Source: Actinomarinicola tropica
Lineage (GTDB): Bacteria > Actinomycetota > Acidimicrobiia > Acidimicrobiales > SKKL01
Length of the DNA: 64,000 bases
Assembly (NCBI RefSeq): GCF_009650215.1
Contig: NZ_CP045851.1
Location: forward strand, 1,949,001-2,013,000
Direction of reading: 5' to 3'
Each line of letters begins with the position of its first letter. Positions within the stretch are counted from its first letter, which is position 1. This document shows, one piece after another, positions 1 to 10,778 of the stretch. A program made the position numbers and the translations under genes. The notes beneath the pieces were generated by a model. It saw nothing but the letters and a program-made list of their open reading frames with translations. It made no database searches and was not told the DNA's origin.

Positions 1-845
1 AAGCCGGCCAGCACGAACAGGTCGCCGGCGGCGCGCTCCTCGACCTCGACCCTGCTGACGCCCTCGACGCCGAGCAGCTGGCTCAGCCGTCGACGGACGA
101 GCTCGTCGTCCTCGCCGCAGAGCGCGACCTGGTCGCCCTTGCGGAGTCGCCCGTTGATGACCCGTCCGACCGCGAGGCGGCCGAGGTAGTCCGAGGCGTC
201 GAGGTTGGTGACGATGGCCTGGAGCGGGGCGTCCGGGTCGCCGGCCGGGGGCGGGACGGTGTCGATCAGCGTCTGCAGGAGCGGCCGGAGGTCGGCGTCC
301 TCGCCGGGCATGCCCAGGCCGACGACGCTGCGGCCCTCACGGGCGACCGCGGAGATCACGGGGAACTCGATGTGGTGGTCGTCGGCGTCGAGGTCCATGA
401 ACAGCTGGTAGACCTCGTCGAGCACCTCGGCGGGGCGGGCGTCGCCACGGTCCACCTTGTTGAGCACCACGACGGCGGGCAGGCCGATCGCGAGCGCCTT
501 CGACAGGACGTAGCGGGTCTGGGGCAGGGGCCCCTCGGCGGCGTCCACCAGGAGCAGCACGCCGTCGACCATCGTGAGCGCCCGCTCGACCTCGCCGCCG
601 AAGTCGGCGTGCCCCGGGGTGTCGACGAGGTTGATCCGCACGCCCTCCCAGGTGATCGAGGCCGCCTTCGCGAGGATCGTGATGCCCCGCTCGCGCTCCT
701 GGTCGCCGGAGTCGAGGACGCGCTCGGCCACCGCCTCGTTCTCGCGGAAGGTTCCCGCCGCCTTCAGGAGGGCGTCGACGAGGGTGGTCTTGCCGTGGTC
801 GACGTGGGCGACGATGGCGACGTTGCGGAGGCTGGTGGGAGGCAC
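1..845 (-). CDS. typA: Translational GTPase TypA/BipA (N-terminal part, cut by window edge)
   Basis: Ribosome-associated GTPase of the EF-G-like family that acts in ribosome assembly and stress adaptation. About 281 N-terminal residues are visible. The G domain is complete: P-loop AHVDHGKTT near residues 12-20, switch I RERGITI, G3 [14 protein letters not shown] and G4 NKVD. They are followed by the start of domain 2. The switch I/G3 spacing and the EVERAL context fit TypA better than LepA or EF-G. The start is GTG, placed so that the P-loop lies close to the N-terminus, as is usual for TypA; no strong Shine-Dalgarno (SD) sequence is visible. It diverges from the CLC gene across about 70 bp. 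The C-terminal half lies outside the window. Confidence 0.93.
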   Translation of the reverse strand, partial: MPPTSLRNVAIVAHVDHGKTTLVDALLKAAGTFRENEAVAERVLDSGDQERERGITILAKAASITWEGVRINLVDTPGHADFGGEVERALTMVDGVLLLVDAAEGPLPQTRYVLSKALAIGLPAVVVLNKVDRGDARPAEVLDEVYQLFMDLDADDHHIEFPVISAVAREGRSVVGLGMPGEDADLRPLLQTLIDTVPPPAGDPDAPLQAIVTNLDASDYLGRLAVGRVINGRLRKGDQVALCGEDDELVRRRLSQLLGVEGVSRVEVEERAAGDLFVLAG

Positions 846-913
846 GAAGGGGAGATGCTACCGGTCTGGTAGGAAGGCTCCATGCACACGAGGCCGGGAG
901 CTGACGCCAGGCG

Positions 914-2578
914 ATGACGGCGAACGCGTCTCGCCTCCTCCTCGCGGCCATCCTCACCGGCATCCTCGTCGGGCTCACGGTCGCCGGGTTCGAGTGGCTG
1001 ACGACCGAGCTCGTGCTCCACGCGCTGCTCGAACGCCCGACGTGGCAGCTCGCCCTCGCCCCGGGCGTCGGCCTCGTGACCTGCGCCCTCCTCCTCCGCT
1101 GGGTGGCCGGCGGCGCAGGTCCGAGCACGTCGGACGAGTACGTCCGCGAGTTCCACGCCCGCAGCCCACGGCTCCCGATCCGCCAGATGCCGGGGAAGCT
1201 GCTCGCCGGCGTGGCCACGATCGGGTCCGGCGGCGCCCTCGGGCTGGAGGGCCCCTCGGTCTACGCCGGCTCGACGCTCGGCCTCGAGGTCTCCGCCCGC
1301 CTGCGGCGCTGGTTGGCTCTCGACGACGCCCGCCTCCTGCTCTCCGCGGGCGCGGCCGCGGGCATCGCCGCCGTCTTCCAGACGCCGGCGACCGGCGTGA
1401 TCTTCGCCCTGGAGTCCCCCTACAAGGACGACGTCGCCCGCCGGGCGCTGCTCCCCGCCCTGCTCGCGTCCGCGGCCAGCTACATCACCTTCGTCGTCGT
1501 GCTCCAGCCCGAGGACGCCCTCCCCGTGCTCGGCCTGCGCCCCGGCCCGATCGAGGCGACCGAGCTGATCGGCGCCGCGATCCTCGGGGTGCTGGCCGGC
1601 CTGTTCGGGCGGGGGACGGCGTGGATGGTGACGGTCACGAAGGAGATCGTCGGCCGGGTCCGCCTGCGGTACAGGATCGTGGTCGCCGCGACGGTGCTCG
1701 CCGCCCTCGTCGTCGTCAGCGAGGCGCTCTTCGAGGCGCCCCTGTCGCTCGGACCCGGCATCCAGGCCATCGAGTGGGTGACCGACCCGGAGCGGTCGCT
1801 CACCCTGATCGCCGCGCTCTTCGTCGTCCGCATCCTCGCCACGCTCTCGACCCTCGGGGGGAGCGGGTCGGGTGGGCTGTTCATCCCCCTGGTCGTCCAG
1901 GGCGTCATCCTCGGTCGGTTCGTCGGCGGTCTGCTGCCGGGCACCGAGGCGTCCTCGAGCCTCTGGCCCACGCTGGGCCTGGCTGCCTTCCTCGGCGCCG
2001 GCTACCGGGCGCCGATCGCGGCGGTGATGTTCGTCGCCGAGAGCACGAGCGGCGACAGCTACGTCGTGCCGGCGCTCATCGCCGCGGCGGTCTCACAGCT
2101 CGTGGCCGGCTCCACGACGGTGGCGAGCGGCCAGCGCTCGGCACGGATCGGCCACCTGGAGGGGCGCCTCCAGCTCCCGATCGTCGCCGTGATGTCGACC
2201 GACGAGCTCACGGTGCCACCCGACGCCGCGCTGTCGGAGTTCATGGACCTCCACGTGCTCGGGCGTCGGCGCCGCACCGTCGCCGTCGTCGACGGCGACA
2301 CGTACCTCGGCACGTGCTCGCTCGCCGACGTCGCGACCGTGGAGCGGGAGCGCTGGGAGATCACGAGCGTCGCCGAGGTCATGCGCACGGACGCGCCGAC
2401 GGGACGCCCGGGGTGGACGCTGAAGGAGGCCGTCGCCGCCATGGAGCGCAACGACCTCGACGTGCTGGCCGTGACCGACGAGTCGGGCACGTTCGTCGGC
2501 ATCGTGGACGCCGACGAGGTCGTCCGCCTGGATCAGATCCTCGACGAGACGGATCCGTCGAGCCAGGGGACGGAGTGA
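914..2578 (+). CDS. CLC-family chloride channel/transporter with C-terminal CBS pair
   Basis: Polytopic membrane protein of 554 residues: roughly 400 residues of CLC transmembrane core, then two CBS domains (about 425-545) that in this family bind adenine nucleotides. The gating-glutamate motif is present as GLEGPS near residue 107, and [13 protein letters not shown] and [14 protein letters not shown] match later CLC signatures. Two departures are visible. The GSGIPE selectivity-filter motif is replaced by a GAGPS stretch, and the internal proton glutamate (E203 of E. coli ClcA, in IIEEM) aligns with Ser in FALESP. ATG start with GGGAG about 13 bases upstream. It could be a channel rather than a 2Cl-/H+ exchanger; that is inference from residue alignment only. 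Confidence 0.9.
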   Translation: MTANASRLLLAAILTGILVGLTVAGFEWLTTELVLHALLERPTWQLALAPGVGLVTCALLLRWVAGGAGPSTSDEYVREFHARSPRLPIRQMPGKLLAGVATIGSGGALGLEGPSVYAGSTLGLEVSARLRRWLALDDARLLLSAGAAAGIAAVFQTPATGVIFALESPYKDDVARRALLPALLASAASYITFVVVLQPEDALPVLGLRPGPIEATELIGAAILGVLAGLFGRGTAWMVTVTKEIVGRVRLRYRIVVAATVLAALVVVSEALFEAPLSLGPGIQAIEWVTDPERSLTLIAALFVVRILATLSTLGGSGSGGLFIPLVVQGVILGRFVGGLLPGTEASSSLWPTLGLAAFLGAGYRAPIAAVMFVAESTSGDSYVVPALIAAAVSQLVAGSTTVASGQRSARIGHLEGRLQLPIVAVMSTDELTVPPDAALSEFMDLHVLGRRRRTVAVVDGDTYLGTCSLADVATVERERWEITSVAEVMRTDAPTGRPGWTLKEAVAAMERNDLDVLAVTDESGTFVGIVDADEVVRLDQILDETDPSSQGTE

Positions 2579-2582
2579 GCGG

Positions 2583-2756
2583 TCAGTCCTCGTCCTCGTC
2601 GTCGGCGTACTCCGACCACTCGGGGTGCTCGTCGTCGCCCTCCGGCGACGCCGGCCGCTCCGATTGGAGGGACTCGAACAACCCTTCGATGTCGATGTCC
2701 TGCGAGCGCTTCAGGGCTCGCGCTTCTTCGAACCGCCGGTGGCGACCCTTCTTCAC
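2583..2756 (-). CDS. Small acidic-tailed conserved actinobacterial protein, 57 aa
   Basis: Short gene of unknown function. The N-terminus is very basic ([17 protein letters not shown]) and the C-terminus very acidic (ends YADDEDED), typical of a small nucleic-acid- or ribosome-associated protein, though that role is only a guess. I recognise the [16 protein letters not shown] opening as a recurrent short actinobacterial protein. GTG start with AGGAG seven bases upstream, which decides the start and strongly supports expression. It converges on the CLC gene (4 bp after its stop) and lies back to back with the TauE gene. Confidence 0.75.
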   Translation of the reverse strand: MKKGRHRRFEEARALKRSQDIDIEGLFESLQSERPASPEGDDEHPEWSEYADDEDED

Positions 2757-2891
2757 GGGCCAGCTCCTGTCGTGCGAAAGACGTTCCTGGCGTCACCATA
2801 CCCCCTCGGCGTCCGTGATCCTGGCACCACGCACGATCCTCCTCGTTCCCCCTCGTGGTGCGCCGTTCCCCGTCGTCCCCCGGGGGCCCCG

Positions 2892-3713
2892 GTGATCGAC
2901 GTCCCGTGGCTCGTCGTGCTCGCCGTGGGCTCGGCGGCGGTCGGGGCCCTCGGGGGCCTCGGGGGCGCGGTCTTCCTCGTCCCCGCGCTGGTGGTGGGCG
3001 GCGTGGAGCCGATCGACGCCGCGCCCCTCGGGCTCATCTCCGTCGCCGCCGGATCGCTGGCTGCGGCGCCGCGCCAGCTCGAGCACGGGTTGGTCCACCA
3101 CCGCCTCGGCATCACCCTCGAGGTGGCGGCCTCGGCCGCCGCGGTGGTCGCCGCCGTCGTGTCCTCGGAGGTGTCCGGCGACCTGCTGCGGGTGGTCCTC
3201 GCGGTCAGCGCCGGTGGCGCGGGCGTGGCCGGCCTCCTCCGCAGCGAGGTGCGCAACGTCGCGCTGCCCGAGTTCGCAGGTGAGCCGCCGGCGGAGTGGC
3301 CGGGGACGCTCGGCGGGGCCTACGCCGGACCGGGCGGCGTCATCCCCTATCGGGCCCGCAACGTGCCGCAGGGACTGGTGGCGATGGTCGTCGCCGGTGC
3401 CATCACCGGCCTGTCCGGGGTCAGCGCGGGGTTCGTGAAGACGCCGGCCATGCGCGAGCTGATGTACATCCCCGTGAAGGTGGCCGCCGCCACCACCACG
3501 TTCACGGTGGGCATCACCGCGGCGACGTCGCTGCTCGTCTTCGCCGGCCAGGGCCGCATCGACGTCGCCGCGGGATCGGCGGTGGCGCTCGGCGGCCTCG
3601 TCGGCGGTGTCATCGGCGCGGCGGTGCAGGAGCGGCTGTCCCCGAAGGGCGTTCGCCGTGCGCTCTCGATCGTGCTCGTCGTCGTCGCCGTCGTCGTCCT
3701 GGTGGACCCGTGA
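2892..3713 (+). CDS. TauE/SafE (TSUP) family membrane transporter
   Basis: Predicted anion exporter of the TSUP family (sulfite/organosulfonate-type, real substrate unknown), 273 residues with about eight hydrophobic segments. The two half-repeats begin with [16 protein letters not shown] near the N-terminus and [16 protein letters not shown] in the middle, the Gly-rich motifs that open each TSUP repeat. The start is GTG just before the first membrane segment; upstream codons in frame would run through the small gene on the other strand. Its stop overlaps the next gene by 4 bp (GTGA), so the two are almost certainly co-translated. Confidence 0.85.
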   Translation: MIDVPWLVVLAVGSAAVGALGGLGGAVFLVPALVVGGVEPIDAAPLGLISVAAGSLAAAPRQLEHGLVHHRLGITLEVAASAAAVVAAVVSSEVSGDLLRVVLAVSAGGAGVAGLLRSEVRNVALPEFAGEPPAEWPGTLGGAYAGPGGVIPYRARNVPQGLVAMVVAGAITGLSGVSAGFVKTPAMRELMYIPVKVAAATTTFTVGITAATSLLVFAGQGRIDVAAGSAVALGGLVGGVIGAAVQERLSPKGVRRALSIVLVVVAVVVLVDP

Positions 3714-3997
3714 GCGCGCCGGGCCCCCATCCCCTCGTCGGCCGCCAGCGCCACCTCGTGACGTTCCTGCGGGCGCTGTACGTGCTCGCCTTCGCGCTGG
3801 CGCTGGCCGGCGTCGTCCTGCCCGGCGAGGCGGGCGACGCCGCGGGCACCGCGCTCGTCGCCACCCTCGTCGCCGCGCCGGTGCTCCGCATCGCGTGGCT
3901 GCTCGTCCGTTGGATCCGCCGCCGCGACCTGCGCTTCGCCGCCGTGGCCTTCGGTCTGCTCGTCGTCATCGGCGCAGGGGCCGCGACGACGATCTGA
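3710..3997 (+). CDS. DUF1634-like small membrane protein
   Basis: A 95-residue protein with three predicted membrane helices. The segment APVLRIAWLLVRWIRRRD followed by a hydrophobic FGLLVVI stretch closely follows the PvlRva...rD...vLi pattern of DUF1634, a family commonly found beside TauE/SafE transporters. The gene starts inside the stop codon of the TSUP gene (GTGA overlap), which strengthens the assignment. Probable role: partner or accessory subunit of the transporter; the biochemical function of DUF1634 is not established. Confidence 0.75.
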   Translation: MSAPGPHPLVGRQRHLVTFLRALYVLAFALALAGVVLPGEAGDAAGTALVATLVAAPVLRIAWLLVRWIRRRDLRFAAVAFGLLVVIGAGAATTI

Positions 3998-4001
3998 CGC
4001 G

Positions 4002-5183
4002 TCAGCCCTGGGGGGCGCCGCGCAGCGGCAGGTGCGAGCGCACCTCGAGGACCAGCCCGCCCTTGCCGTCGAAGGCCAGTGCGGCCTCGCCGGCGACGAG
4101 ACGGCGGATCGGCTCGCCCACGAGCTCGGCCCGCCACCCCTGCGCCAGGCGTGCGTCCTCGTCACCCCGGAGCAGCGCTTCGAGATCGGCGCGGGTGGCG
4201 AGGAGGGCGGTGTCGATGTCCTCCTCCCGAGCGAGCTGGCTGACCCAGGACGACACGAGGCCGACGGCCGGTCGCAGCTCCCGGGAGAGCTCGCCGTTCG
4301 TGGTGGGTTCGGCGGGCGCCGGCCCCGCAGCGGCGCCCTCGGCGACCGCCTCGAGGATCTGCCGGGCGACCTCGCCCTTCGCGTGTCGGTCGTCGACACC
4401 CCGGATCGATCGCAGCTCGTCCGGTGTGGTGGGCGCCCGCTGCGCGATCGCCACGATCGCGAGGTCGGCGAGCACGAAGCGGACCGGCTGGTCGACCTCC
4501 ATCGCCCGCCGCTCCCGCCACGCCGCGACGGCCCGGGCGATCGCCCGTGCTCGCCCGCGCAGCTGACGGACCTCCTTGATGCGGGACCACGCCTCGTCCG
4601 GCGGGCGGTTGACCCGAGCCCGGTTGCGCAGGGCGTCGCACTCGTCGAGCGCCCAACCGAGGCGACCCCGCGCCTCGAGCGCCGCGACCTGCCGACCGTG
4701 GATCTCGACGAGGTGGGCGACGTCGGAGGCGGCGTAGGCGAGCTGCGCGTCGGTGAGGGGCCGCTGGAGCCAGTCGGTGAGCCGGTCGCCCTTCGGGAGG
4801 CGCACGCCGACCTCGCGCTCGACGAGCGATCCGAGCGACGGGTTCGACATGCCGAGGAAGCCGGCGGCGATCTGGGTGTCGAAGAGCTGACGGGGCACCG
4901 TCCCGCAGCACCGCAGCAGCACCTCGAGGTCCTGGGAGGCGGCGTGGACGACCGTGGTGGTGCCCTCGGCGTCGAGGATCTCGGCGAGGGGGGCGAGGTC
5001 GACCGCGAGGGGGTCGACGATCGCCACCTCGTCGCGCCAGGCGAGCTGGACCAGCGCGATGCGCGGGTAGTAGGTGCGCTCCCGGTGGAACTCGGTGTCG
5101 AGGGCGACGACGTGCTCGCCGCGCAGCTCCTCGACGACGGTGGCGAACCGCGCCGGGTCGGTGATCGGCTCGAGGCGGCTCAC
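4002..5183 (-). CDS. rnd: Ribonuclease D (3'-5' exonuclease plus HRDC)
   Basis: DEDD-type 3'-5' exoribonuclease that trims structured RNAs such as tRNA precursors; cytoplasmic. 393 residues: exonuclease domain (about 5-190) with VALDTEFHRERTYYP (Exo I, D and E), VHAASQDLEVL (Exo II) and LAYAASDVAHL (Exo III, Y..D), then an HRDC domain (about 205-290) and a C-terminal extension. The GTG start overlaps the stop of the rhodanese gene by 4 bp (GTGA), and the domain begins immediately after, so the longer upstream reading is not used. It is the last gene of a minus-strand run beginning near 9.45 kb or earlier. Confidence 0.93.
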   Translation of the reverse strand: MSRLEPITDPARFATVVEELRGEHVVALDTEFHRERTYYPRIALVQLAWRDEVAIVDPLAVDLAPLAEILDAEGTTTVVHAASQDLEVLLRCCGTVPRQLFDTQIAAGFLGMSNPSLGSLVEREVGVRLPKGDRLTDWLQRPLTDAQLAYAASDVAHLVEIHGRQVAALEARGRLGWALDECDALRNRARVNRPPDEAWSRIKEVRQLRGRARAIARAVAAWRERRAMEVDQPVRFVLADLAIVAIAQRAPTTPDELRSIRGVDDRHAKGEVARQILEAVAEGAAAGPAPAEPTTNGELSRELRPAVGLVSSWVSQLAREEDIDTALLATRADLEALLRGDEDARLAQGWRAELVGEPIRRLVAGEAALAFDGKGGLVLEVRSHLPLRGAPQG

Positions 5184-5497
5184 GCGCCGGTGGCGACGTC
5201 GCGGCCCGAGTCGATCCAGGCGAGCATGCCGCCCGCGACGTTCGTGGCGTCGTAGCCGGCACCGCGCAGCGCCTCGGTGGCCGCGGCGCTCCTGGCCCCC
5301 GACCGGCAGATCACGAGGATCGCCCTGTCGCGCGGCAGCTCGTCGAGGTGGTCCGGCAGCGTGTCGAGGGTGATGAGCGTGGCCGCACCGATGTGCGCCT
5401 CGTCCCACTCGTCGGGTCGGCGCACGTCGACCAGCAGGTCGTCGCCCCTCTCCAGGCGGTCGGCCAGCTCGTCGACGTCGATCTCGGGGATGTCCAC
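5180..5497 (-). CDS. Single-domain rhodanese (sulfurtransferase)
   Basis: 105-residue rhodanese-homology protein, the GlpE/ThiI-like single-domain type that moves sulfane sulfur from a donor to a thiol acceptor through a cysteine persulfide. The active-site loop CRSGARS (near residue 64) has the catalytic Cys and the CxxGxR pattern, and DVRRPDEWDEAHI is the usual N-terminal rhodanese signature. The GTG start is the only one placing DVR at the normal distance. Its stop overlaps the start of RNase D. The physiological acceptor cannot be read from the sequence; MobA-like and flavin-reductase neighbours are compatible with sulfur/molybdenum chemistry but do not prove it. Confidence 0.9.
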   Translation of the reverse strand: MDIPEIDVDELADRLERGDDLLVDVRRPDEWDEAHIGAATLITLDTLPDHLDELPRDRAILVICRSGARSAAATEALRGAGYDATNVAGGMLAWIDSGRDVATGA

Positions 5498-5533
5498 CTG
5501 TGCGCTGCTCCTCGGCTCTCGGGGGAGGTCAGG

Positions 5534-6136
5534 CTAGTTCCGGGCGTCGCCGGTCGTCAGGTCCTCCGGGCGGTCCGCGTCGACGGTGGCCGCGGCCGCG
5601 AGTCCGTCGAGCTCGACGACGCGGAGGCCCTGGACGGCGCGGTGGACGGCCCGCTCGCCGTCCGCGAAGGCGCGGCGCACGTGCGGACCGGCGGTGCTCC
5701 GTCGCCACACGCCGTGCAGCCACTGCACGCGGCCGGCCGCGACGGGGACGACGAGGTCGACGTCGTCGACCGCCGCGTCGACGCAGCGCCGGACGGCCAC
5801 CGGGTCCGGCTGGAGCAGGTCGGTGGCGAGCACGGCGACGAGCTCCTCGACGCCGGGGGTGCCGAGCGCGGTGAGGACGCCGGCGAGCGGCCCGTCACCC
5901 GGATGGATGTCGGCGACGGCCTCGAGCCCGGCGCGGCGCAGAGCGTCGAGGTCGCCCCCGACGCAGATCACCCGCGTGGCTCCCGCCTCGTGCAGCGCCC
6001 CGACGACCCGTCCGGCGAGCGGCCGGCCGTCCAGGTCGATCAGTGCCTTGTCGCGCCCCATGCGGCGCGACGCCCCTCCTGTCAGGACCGCGCCGCTGAA
6101 CGGCACCCGGTCCGAGGCCGGCACGGACCCGCTCAT
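5534..6136 (-). CDS. mobA: MobA-like nucleotidyltransferase (molybdenum cofactor guanylyltransferase)
   Basis: 200-residue NTP-transferase of the MobA family, which attaches GMP to molybdopterin to form the MGD cofactor. The signature LTGGASRRMGRDKAL lies near residues 18-32, GDGPLAGV is the second conserved loop, and VAVLATDLL carries the metal-binding Asp of the DxP/D motif in a slightly changed form (TDL rather than CDMP). ATG start overlaps the upstream flavin-reductase stop (ATGA). MocA/CofC-type cytidylyl- or guanylyltransferases share the fold, so the exact nucleotide and acceptor remain open; no other Moco gene is in the window. Confidence 0.8.
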   Translation of the reverse strand: MSGSVPASDRVPFSGAVLTGGASRRMGRDKALIDLDGRPLAGRVVGALHEAGATRVICVGGDLDALRRAGLEAVADIHPGDGPLAGVLTALGTPGVEELVAVLATDLLQPDPVAVRRCVDAAVDDVDLVVPVAAGRVQWLHGVWRRSTAGPHVRRAFADGERAVHRAVQGLRVVELDGLAAAATVDADRPEDLTTGDARN

Positions 6137-6708
6137 CCCCCGTAGTTCATCCGGGTGTCCTCCATGCGGAGGACGTCGGCCTCCTCGTCGCCGAGGAAGG
6201 CGGCGTCGACCACCTCGCCGATGAAGAACGTGTGGTTGCCGAGCTCGACCGACTGGCGCACCTCGCAGTCGAGGTAGGCCGGGGCGCTCGCGAGGATCGG
6301 GGCCCCGGTGACCGCCTCGACGTACGGGAAGCCGTTGAGGGTCTGGGCGTCGGGGTCGTCCTCGGCCGGCTTGGTGAACTTGCGGACCACCGCACGGTCG
6401 TCGCGGGCGATCGTGCACAGCGAGAAGACGCCGCCGGCGCTGATGAGCTCGTGGGTCCACGCCGGCCGCTCGACGCCGATGCCGACGAGCTTCGGCTCGA
6501 AGCTGACCTGCGTGGCCCAGTTCAACGTCATGAGGTTGCGGCGGACCTCGCCGTCGACCTCGGCGCGGCTCCCGACCACGTAGAGCCCGTAGGGCAGCGT
6601 CCAGAGCACGCGCCGACGGAGGCGGTCGTACTCGTCGTGGCCCTCCTCGGTGTCGGGCACGCGGGGTGGGTACGGGCCGATCGGGCCGGAGCCTCCGGGT
6701 GTCGCCAT
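6133..6708 (-). CDS. Flavin reductase-like FMN-binding protein
   Basis: 191-residue member of the flavin reductase-like (HpaC/split-barrel) family, which binds FMN and typically supplies reduced flavin or acts as a small redox partner. Recognisable are LPYGLYVVGSR at the start of the barrel, NLMTLNWATQVSFEPKLVGI (FMN-loop pattern of the family) and GGVFSLCTIARD. The C-terminus ends NYGG after a GEVVDAAF strand, as in HpaC-type proteins. The ATG start (MATPGGSG) is chosen because it sits just before the folded region. Overlaps the MobA-like gene by 4 bp and shares its direction, so the two are probably one transcript. Confidence 0.85.
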   Translation of the reverse strand: MATPGGSGPIGPYPPRVPDTEEGHDEYDRLRRRVLWTLPYGLYVVGSRAEVDGEVRRNLMTLNWATQVSFEPKLVGIGVERPAWTHELISAGGVFSLCTIARDDRAVVRKFTKPAEDDPDAQTLNGFPYVEAVTGAPILASAPAYLDCEVRQSVELGNHTFFIGEVVDAAFLGDEEADVLRMEDTRMNYGG

Positions 6709-6757
6709 GGGGCCACCGTACCGCTGCGCGCCGACCCGTCCCGCCGACGTGCGCCGC

Positions 6758-7204
6758 TCAGAGGTCGGCAGGCGGCCAGGCGGGATCGAGCTGGCGGAGG
6801 AACGTGGCGCAGCGCTCCGCCTCGTCCTCCTCGCCGATCGCGGCCGCCGTCCGTTGGAGCCCGGCGAGGGCCCGCAGGAACCCGCGGTTCGCCTCGTGCT
6901 CCCACCGCACGTAGCCCGAGCCTCGCCACCCGTTGGCGCGCAGGCGGTCGAGGCCACGGTGGTAGCCGACGCGGTAGGCGGCGTAGGACTCGACCACGTC
7001 GCGCCCGTGGTCGCCCAGGCGGGCCCAGGCGTCGAGGTCGCGGGGCCAGCGGGACACCACCTCGGCGACGGCGGCGCGACGCTCGGCCGCCTCGGTGCCG
7101 CGCAGGGCGGCGGCGAGGGCCTCGCGGGCGGCAGCCGGCTCGTCGTCGAGGATCGTCTCGGGCGGGCCGGAGGTGGACAGGTTGACGGGTCGGGCGTCGC
7201 TCAT
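6758..7204 (-). CDS. DUF3151 family protein
   Basis: 148-residue protein that I recognise as DUF3151, a family largely confined to Actinobacteria with no established biochemical role. Diagnostic are YAAYRVGYHRGLDRLRANGW (about residues 75-94), GSGYVRWEHEANRGFLRALA and IGEEDEAERCATFL near the C-terminus. No signal peptide or membrane segment. ATG start eight bases before the upstream hydrolase stop. The family is usually soluble and helical; whether it binds a ligand is unknown. Confidence 0.88.
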   Translation of the reverse strand: MSDARPVNLSTSGPPETILDDEPAAAREALAAALRGTEAAERRAAVAEVVSRWPRDLDAWARLGDHGRDVVESYAAYRVGYHRGLDRLRANGWRGSGYVRWEHEANRGFLRALAGLQRTAAAIGEEDEAERCATFLRQLDPAWPPADL

Positions 7205-7213
7205 GGCACGAGG

Positions 7214-8016
7214 CTAGGCAGCGACGGCCAGGTCCACGGCCCGTCGCACGAAGGAGGCGAACTCGTCGGGGTGCGTCAGGTGGGCCCCGTGGCGCGCACC
7301 CTCGACCACCACGAGCTCGCCGTGGCGCACCTGGTCGACCAGCTCCTCGCTGGCCCTGGCGTGGTGGTCGCCCGACCCGCTCCCCGCGCCGGCGACCACC
7401 GGGCACCTGATCGCGGCGTCGTCGTAGGCGGGCGATCGGATCGTGGTCATGTCCGCCACGAGGGCCGGACCCTCGGCGCGCCGCGTGGCGCGGCTCCGCG
7501 CGGGCAGGCGCTCCCACCGGGCGTCGCCGATCATCCGGCGCATGAAGCGCTCCGCGGCCGTGGCCGCGTCGACCTCGCCGTCCTCCACCGCACGGGAGCC
7601 CGGCGACGCCGCCGGCCACCACGGCACCCACGGGCGCGGCGACTCGAACGCGCCGACGGCGAGGACGGCGTCGGGGTGCCGGGCGGCAGCCGCCAGGGCG
7701 ATCGTGCCGCCCATCGAGTGGCCGACGACGACGCTCGGGGTGCCGTCGAGGACGTCGAGCAGGTCGGCGACGTGCTCGTCGACGGACGCCGGGACCGGCC
7801 AGGGGTGCCCCTGCGGATCGAGGCGGGAGTCGCCGTAGCCCCTCCGGTCGTAGCGCACGACGCGGAGCTCCGGGAGGCGGCGGGCGACCTTCGCCAGGCT
7901 CGTGGCCCGGTCCATCGTCCCGTGGACGAGCACGACCGGGGGCAGCATCGGGCGGGACCCGTCGGCGTCGTGCTCGTGGATGGCGAGCCCGTACCGGCCG
8001 GCCCGGCGGGCGACGC

Positions 8017-8020
<4 letters not shown>
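7214..8020 (-). CDS. Alpha/beta-hydrolase
   Basis: 268-residue alpha/beta-hydrolase fold enzyme, probably an esterase or C-C/epoxide-type hydrolase of unknown substrate. VLVHGTMDRATS is the oxyanion-hole HG motif, VVVGHSMGGT the nucleophile elbow with catalytic Ser, and EGARHGAHLTHPDEF carries the catalytic His near the C-terminus. The GTG start overlaps the stop of pyruvate kinase by 4 bp (GTGA), and this decides the start over longer upstream readings. No secretion signal, so cytoplasmic. Its placement directly after pyk is translational coupling rather than evidence of function. Confidence 0.87.
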
Positions 8021-9450
<1,430 letters not shown>

Positions 9451-9493
9451 GGGCGTCACGCTACAGACCGCAGGCCGCCGGCCTGGGCGACGC

Positions 9494-10702
9494 TCAGGAG
9501 CGGGGCACCTCGACCCAGGGCCGGTCCTTGTCGACGCGGACGTCGCCGGGGAGTCCGAGGACGCGCTCGCCGAGGATGTTCTTCATGATCTCGGTGGTGC
9601 CGCCCTCGATCGAGTTGGCGCGCATGCGCAGGAAGCCGCGCTGGGGGGTCGAGGCGTCGGCCGCGGTCTCGGGACGGCGCATCGCGTAGTCGTCGTAGAG
9701 GAAGGCGTCGGAGCCCATCGCGTTCATGGTGAACGCGGTGATCTCCTTGTTGAGCTCGGCCGAGGCCAGCTTTCCGACCGATCCCTCCGGCCCCGGGACG
9801 CCGGCCTTGCGGTTCTCCGCGGCGCGGATGTTCGTGAGGCGCAGGACCTCGGCGCGCACCCACAGCGCCATCAACTGGTCCTTCTTCGCCGCCCGCTCCG
9901 CCGGGGTCATGCCAGGGGCCCGCTCGGTGAACTCGCGCACGGCCGTGGCGATGTACCCCGATCCGCGCGGCGCGACCGTGCCCCCGATCGAGACCCGCTC
10001 GTTCATCAGCGTGGTGAGCGACACCTTCCAGCCCTCACCGATGTCGCCGAGCCGCTCGGCGTCGGGGATCCGGACGTCGGTGAAGTAGACCTCGTTGAAC
10101 TCCGCGTCGCCGGTCATCTGGCGCAGCGGGCGCACGTCGACGCCGGGGGCCTCCATGTCGACCACGAAGTAGGTGAGGCCCTTGTGCTTGGGCTGGTCCG
10201 GGTCGGTGCGGGCGACGAGCATGCCCCAGCGCGAGAGGTGGGCGAGCGTGGTCCAGACCTTCTGGCCGTTGACGATCCACTCGTCGCCGTCGCGGATGGC
10301 CCGGGTCGACAGCCCGGCGACGTCGGAGCCCGCCCCCGGCTCGCTGAAGAGCTGGCACCAGATCTCCTCGCCGGTGAACAGCGGCCGCAGGTAGCGCTGC
10401 TTCTGCTCCTCGGAGCCGTGCGTGACGACGGTGGGCGCACCCATGCCGTAGCCGATCGGGTTGCGGCCGTAGGGGCTCGGCGCGTGCACCTTCGCCAGCT
10501 CGGTGTTGACGACGTTCTGCAGCTTCGGCGAGAGGCCGAGACCACCGTGGCCCTCGGGGAAGTGCACCCAGGCGAGCCCGAGGTCGAACTGCGCCCCGAG
10601 GAACCCCGTGACGTCGGAGGGGTCGTGCTCGGCGACGAGCCGGCCGACCAGGTCGCGCACCCGCGCCTCGTCGGTGTCCACGGTGGTGTCGGTGGCGGTC
10701 AT
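9494..10702 (-). CDS. Acyl-CoA dehydrogenase
   Basis: 402-residue FAD-dependent acyl-CoA dehydrogenase that introduces the alpha-beta double bond into an acyl-CoA and passes electrons to ETF. Signatures are CQLFSEPGAGSDVAGL (FAD/substrate loop), IVNGQKVWTT (second FAD signature) and SIEGGTTEIMKNILGERVLG at the C-terminus. The substrate class (fatty acid, sterol or branched acid) cannot be fixed by reading. It diverges from an acyl-CoA synthetase across 76 bp; with the crotonase and second synthetase nearby it suggests local acyl-CoA catabolism. ATG start. Confidence 0.92.
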   Translation of the reverse strand: MTATDTTVDTDEARVRDLVGRLVAEHDPSDVTGFLGAQFDLGLAWVHFPEGHGGLGLSPKLQNVVNTELAKVHAPSPYGRNPIGYGMGAPTVVTHGSEEQKQRYLRPLFTGEEIWCQLFSEPGAGSDVAGLSTRAIRDGDEWIVNGQKVWTTLAHLSRWGMLVARTDPDQPKHKGLTYFVVDMEAPGVDVRPLRQMTGDAEFNEVYFTDVRIPDAERLGDIGEGWKVSLTTLMNERVSIGGTVAPRGSGYIATAVREFTERAPGMTPAERAAKKDQLMALWVRAEVLRLTNIRAAENRKAGVPGPEGSVGKLASAELNKEITAFTMNAMGSDAFLYDDYAMRRPETAADASTPQRGFLRMRANSIEGGTTEIMKNILGERVLGLPGDVRVDKDRPWVEVPRS

Positions 10703-10766
10703 CTGGCTCGGTTCCCCCTGTCGGACGGGCGTGTGCTCGGCGTCACACCCTACTCGTCGCTGCGTC

Positions 10767-10772
10767 TATGTT
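10767..10772 (+). promoter_or_regulatory. Candidate -10 element for a leaderless acyl-CoA synthetase mRNA
   Basis: TATGTT fits the actinobacterial TANNNT -10 pattern and ends six bases before the ATG of the synthetase, so transcription would begin at or next to the start codon. No SD precedes that ATG, which agrees with a leaderless transcript. No good -35 is visible at the expected distance. Single-motif evidence. Confidence 0.4.
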
Positions 10773-10778
10773 GACAGC

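Noticed and set aside
10771-10776. TTGACA next to the synthetase start as a -35 box
   Set aside because: It lies three bases before the ATG, so no room for a -10 and start upstream of this gene; TATGTT just before it is a better -10.
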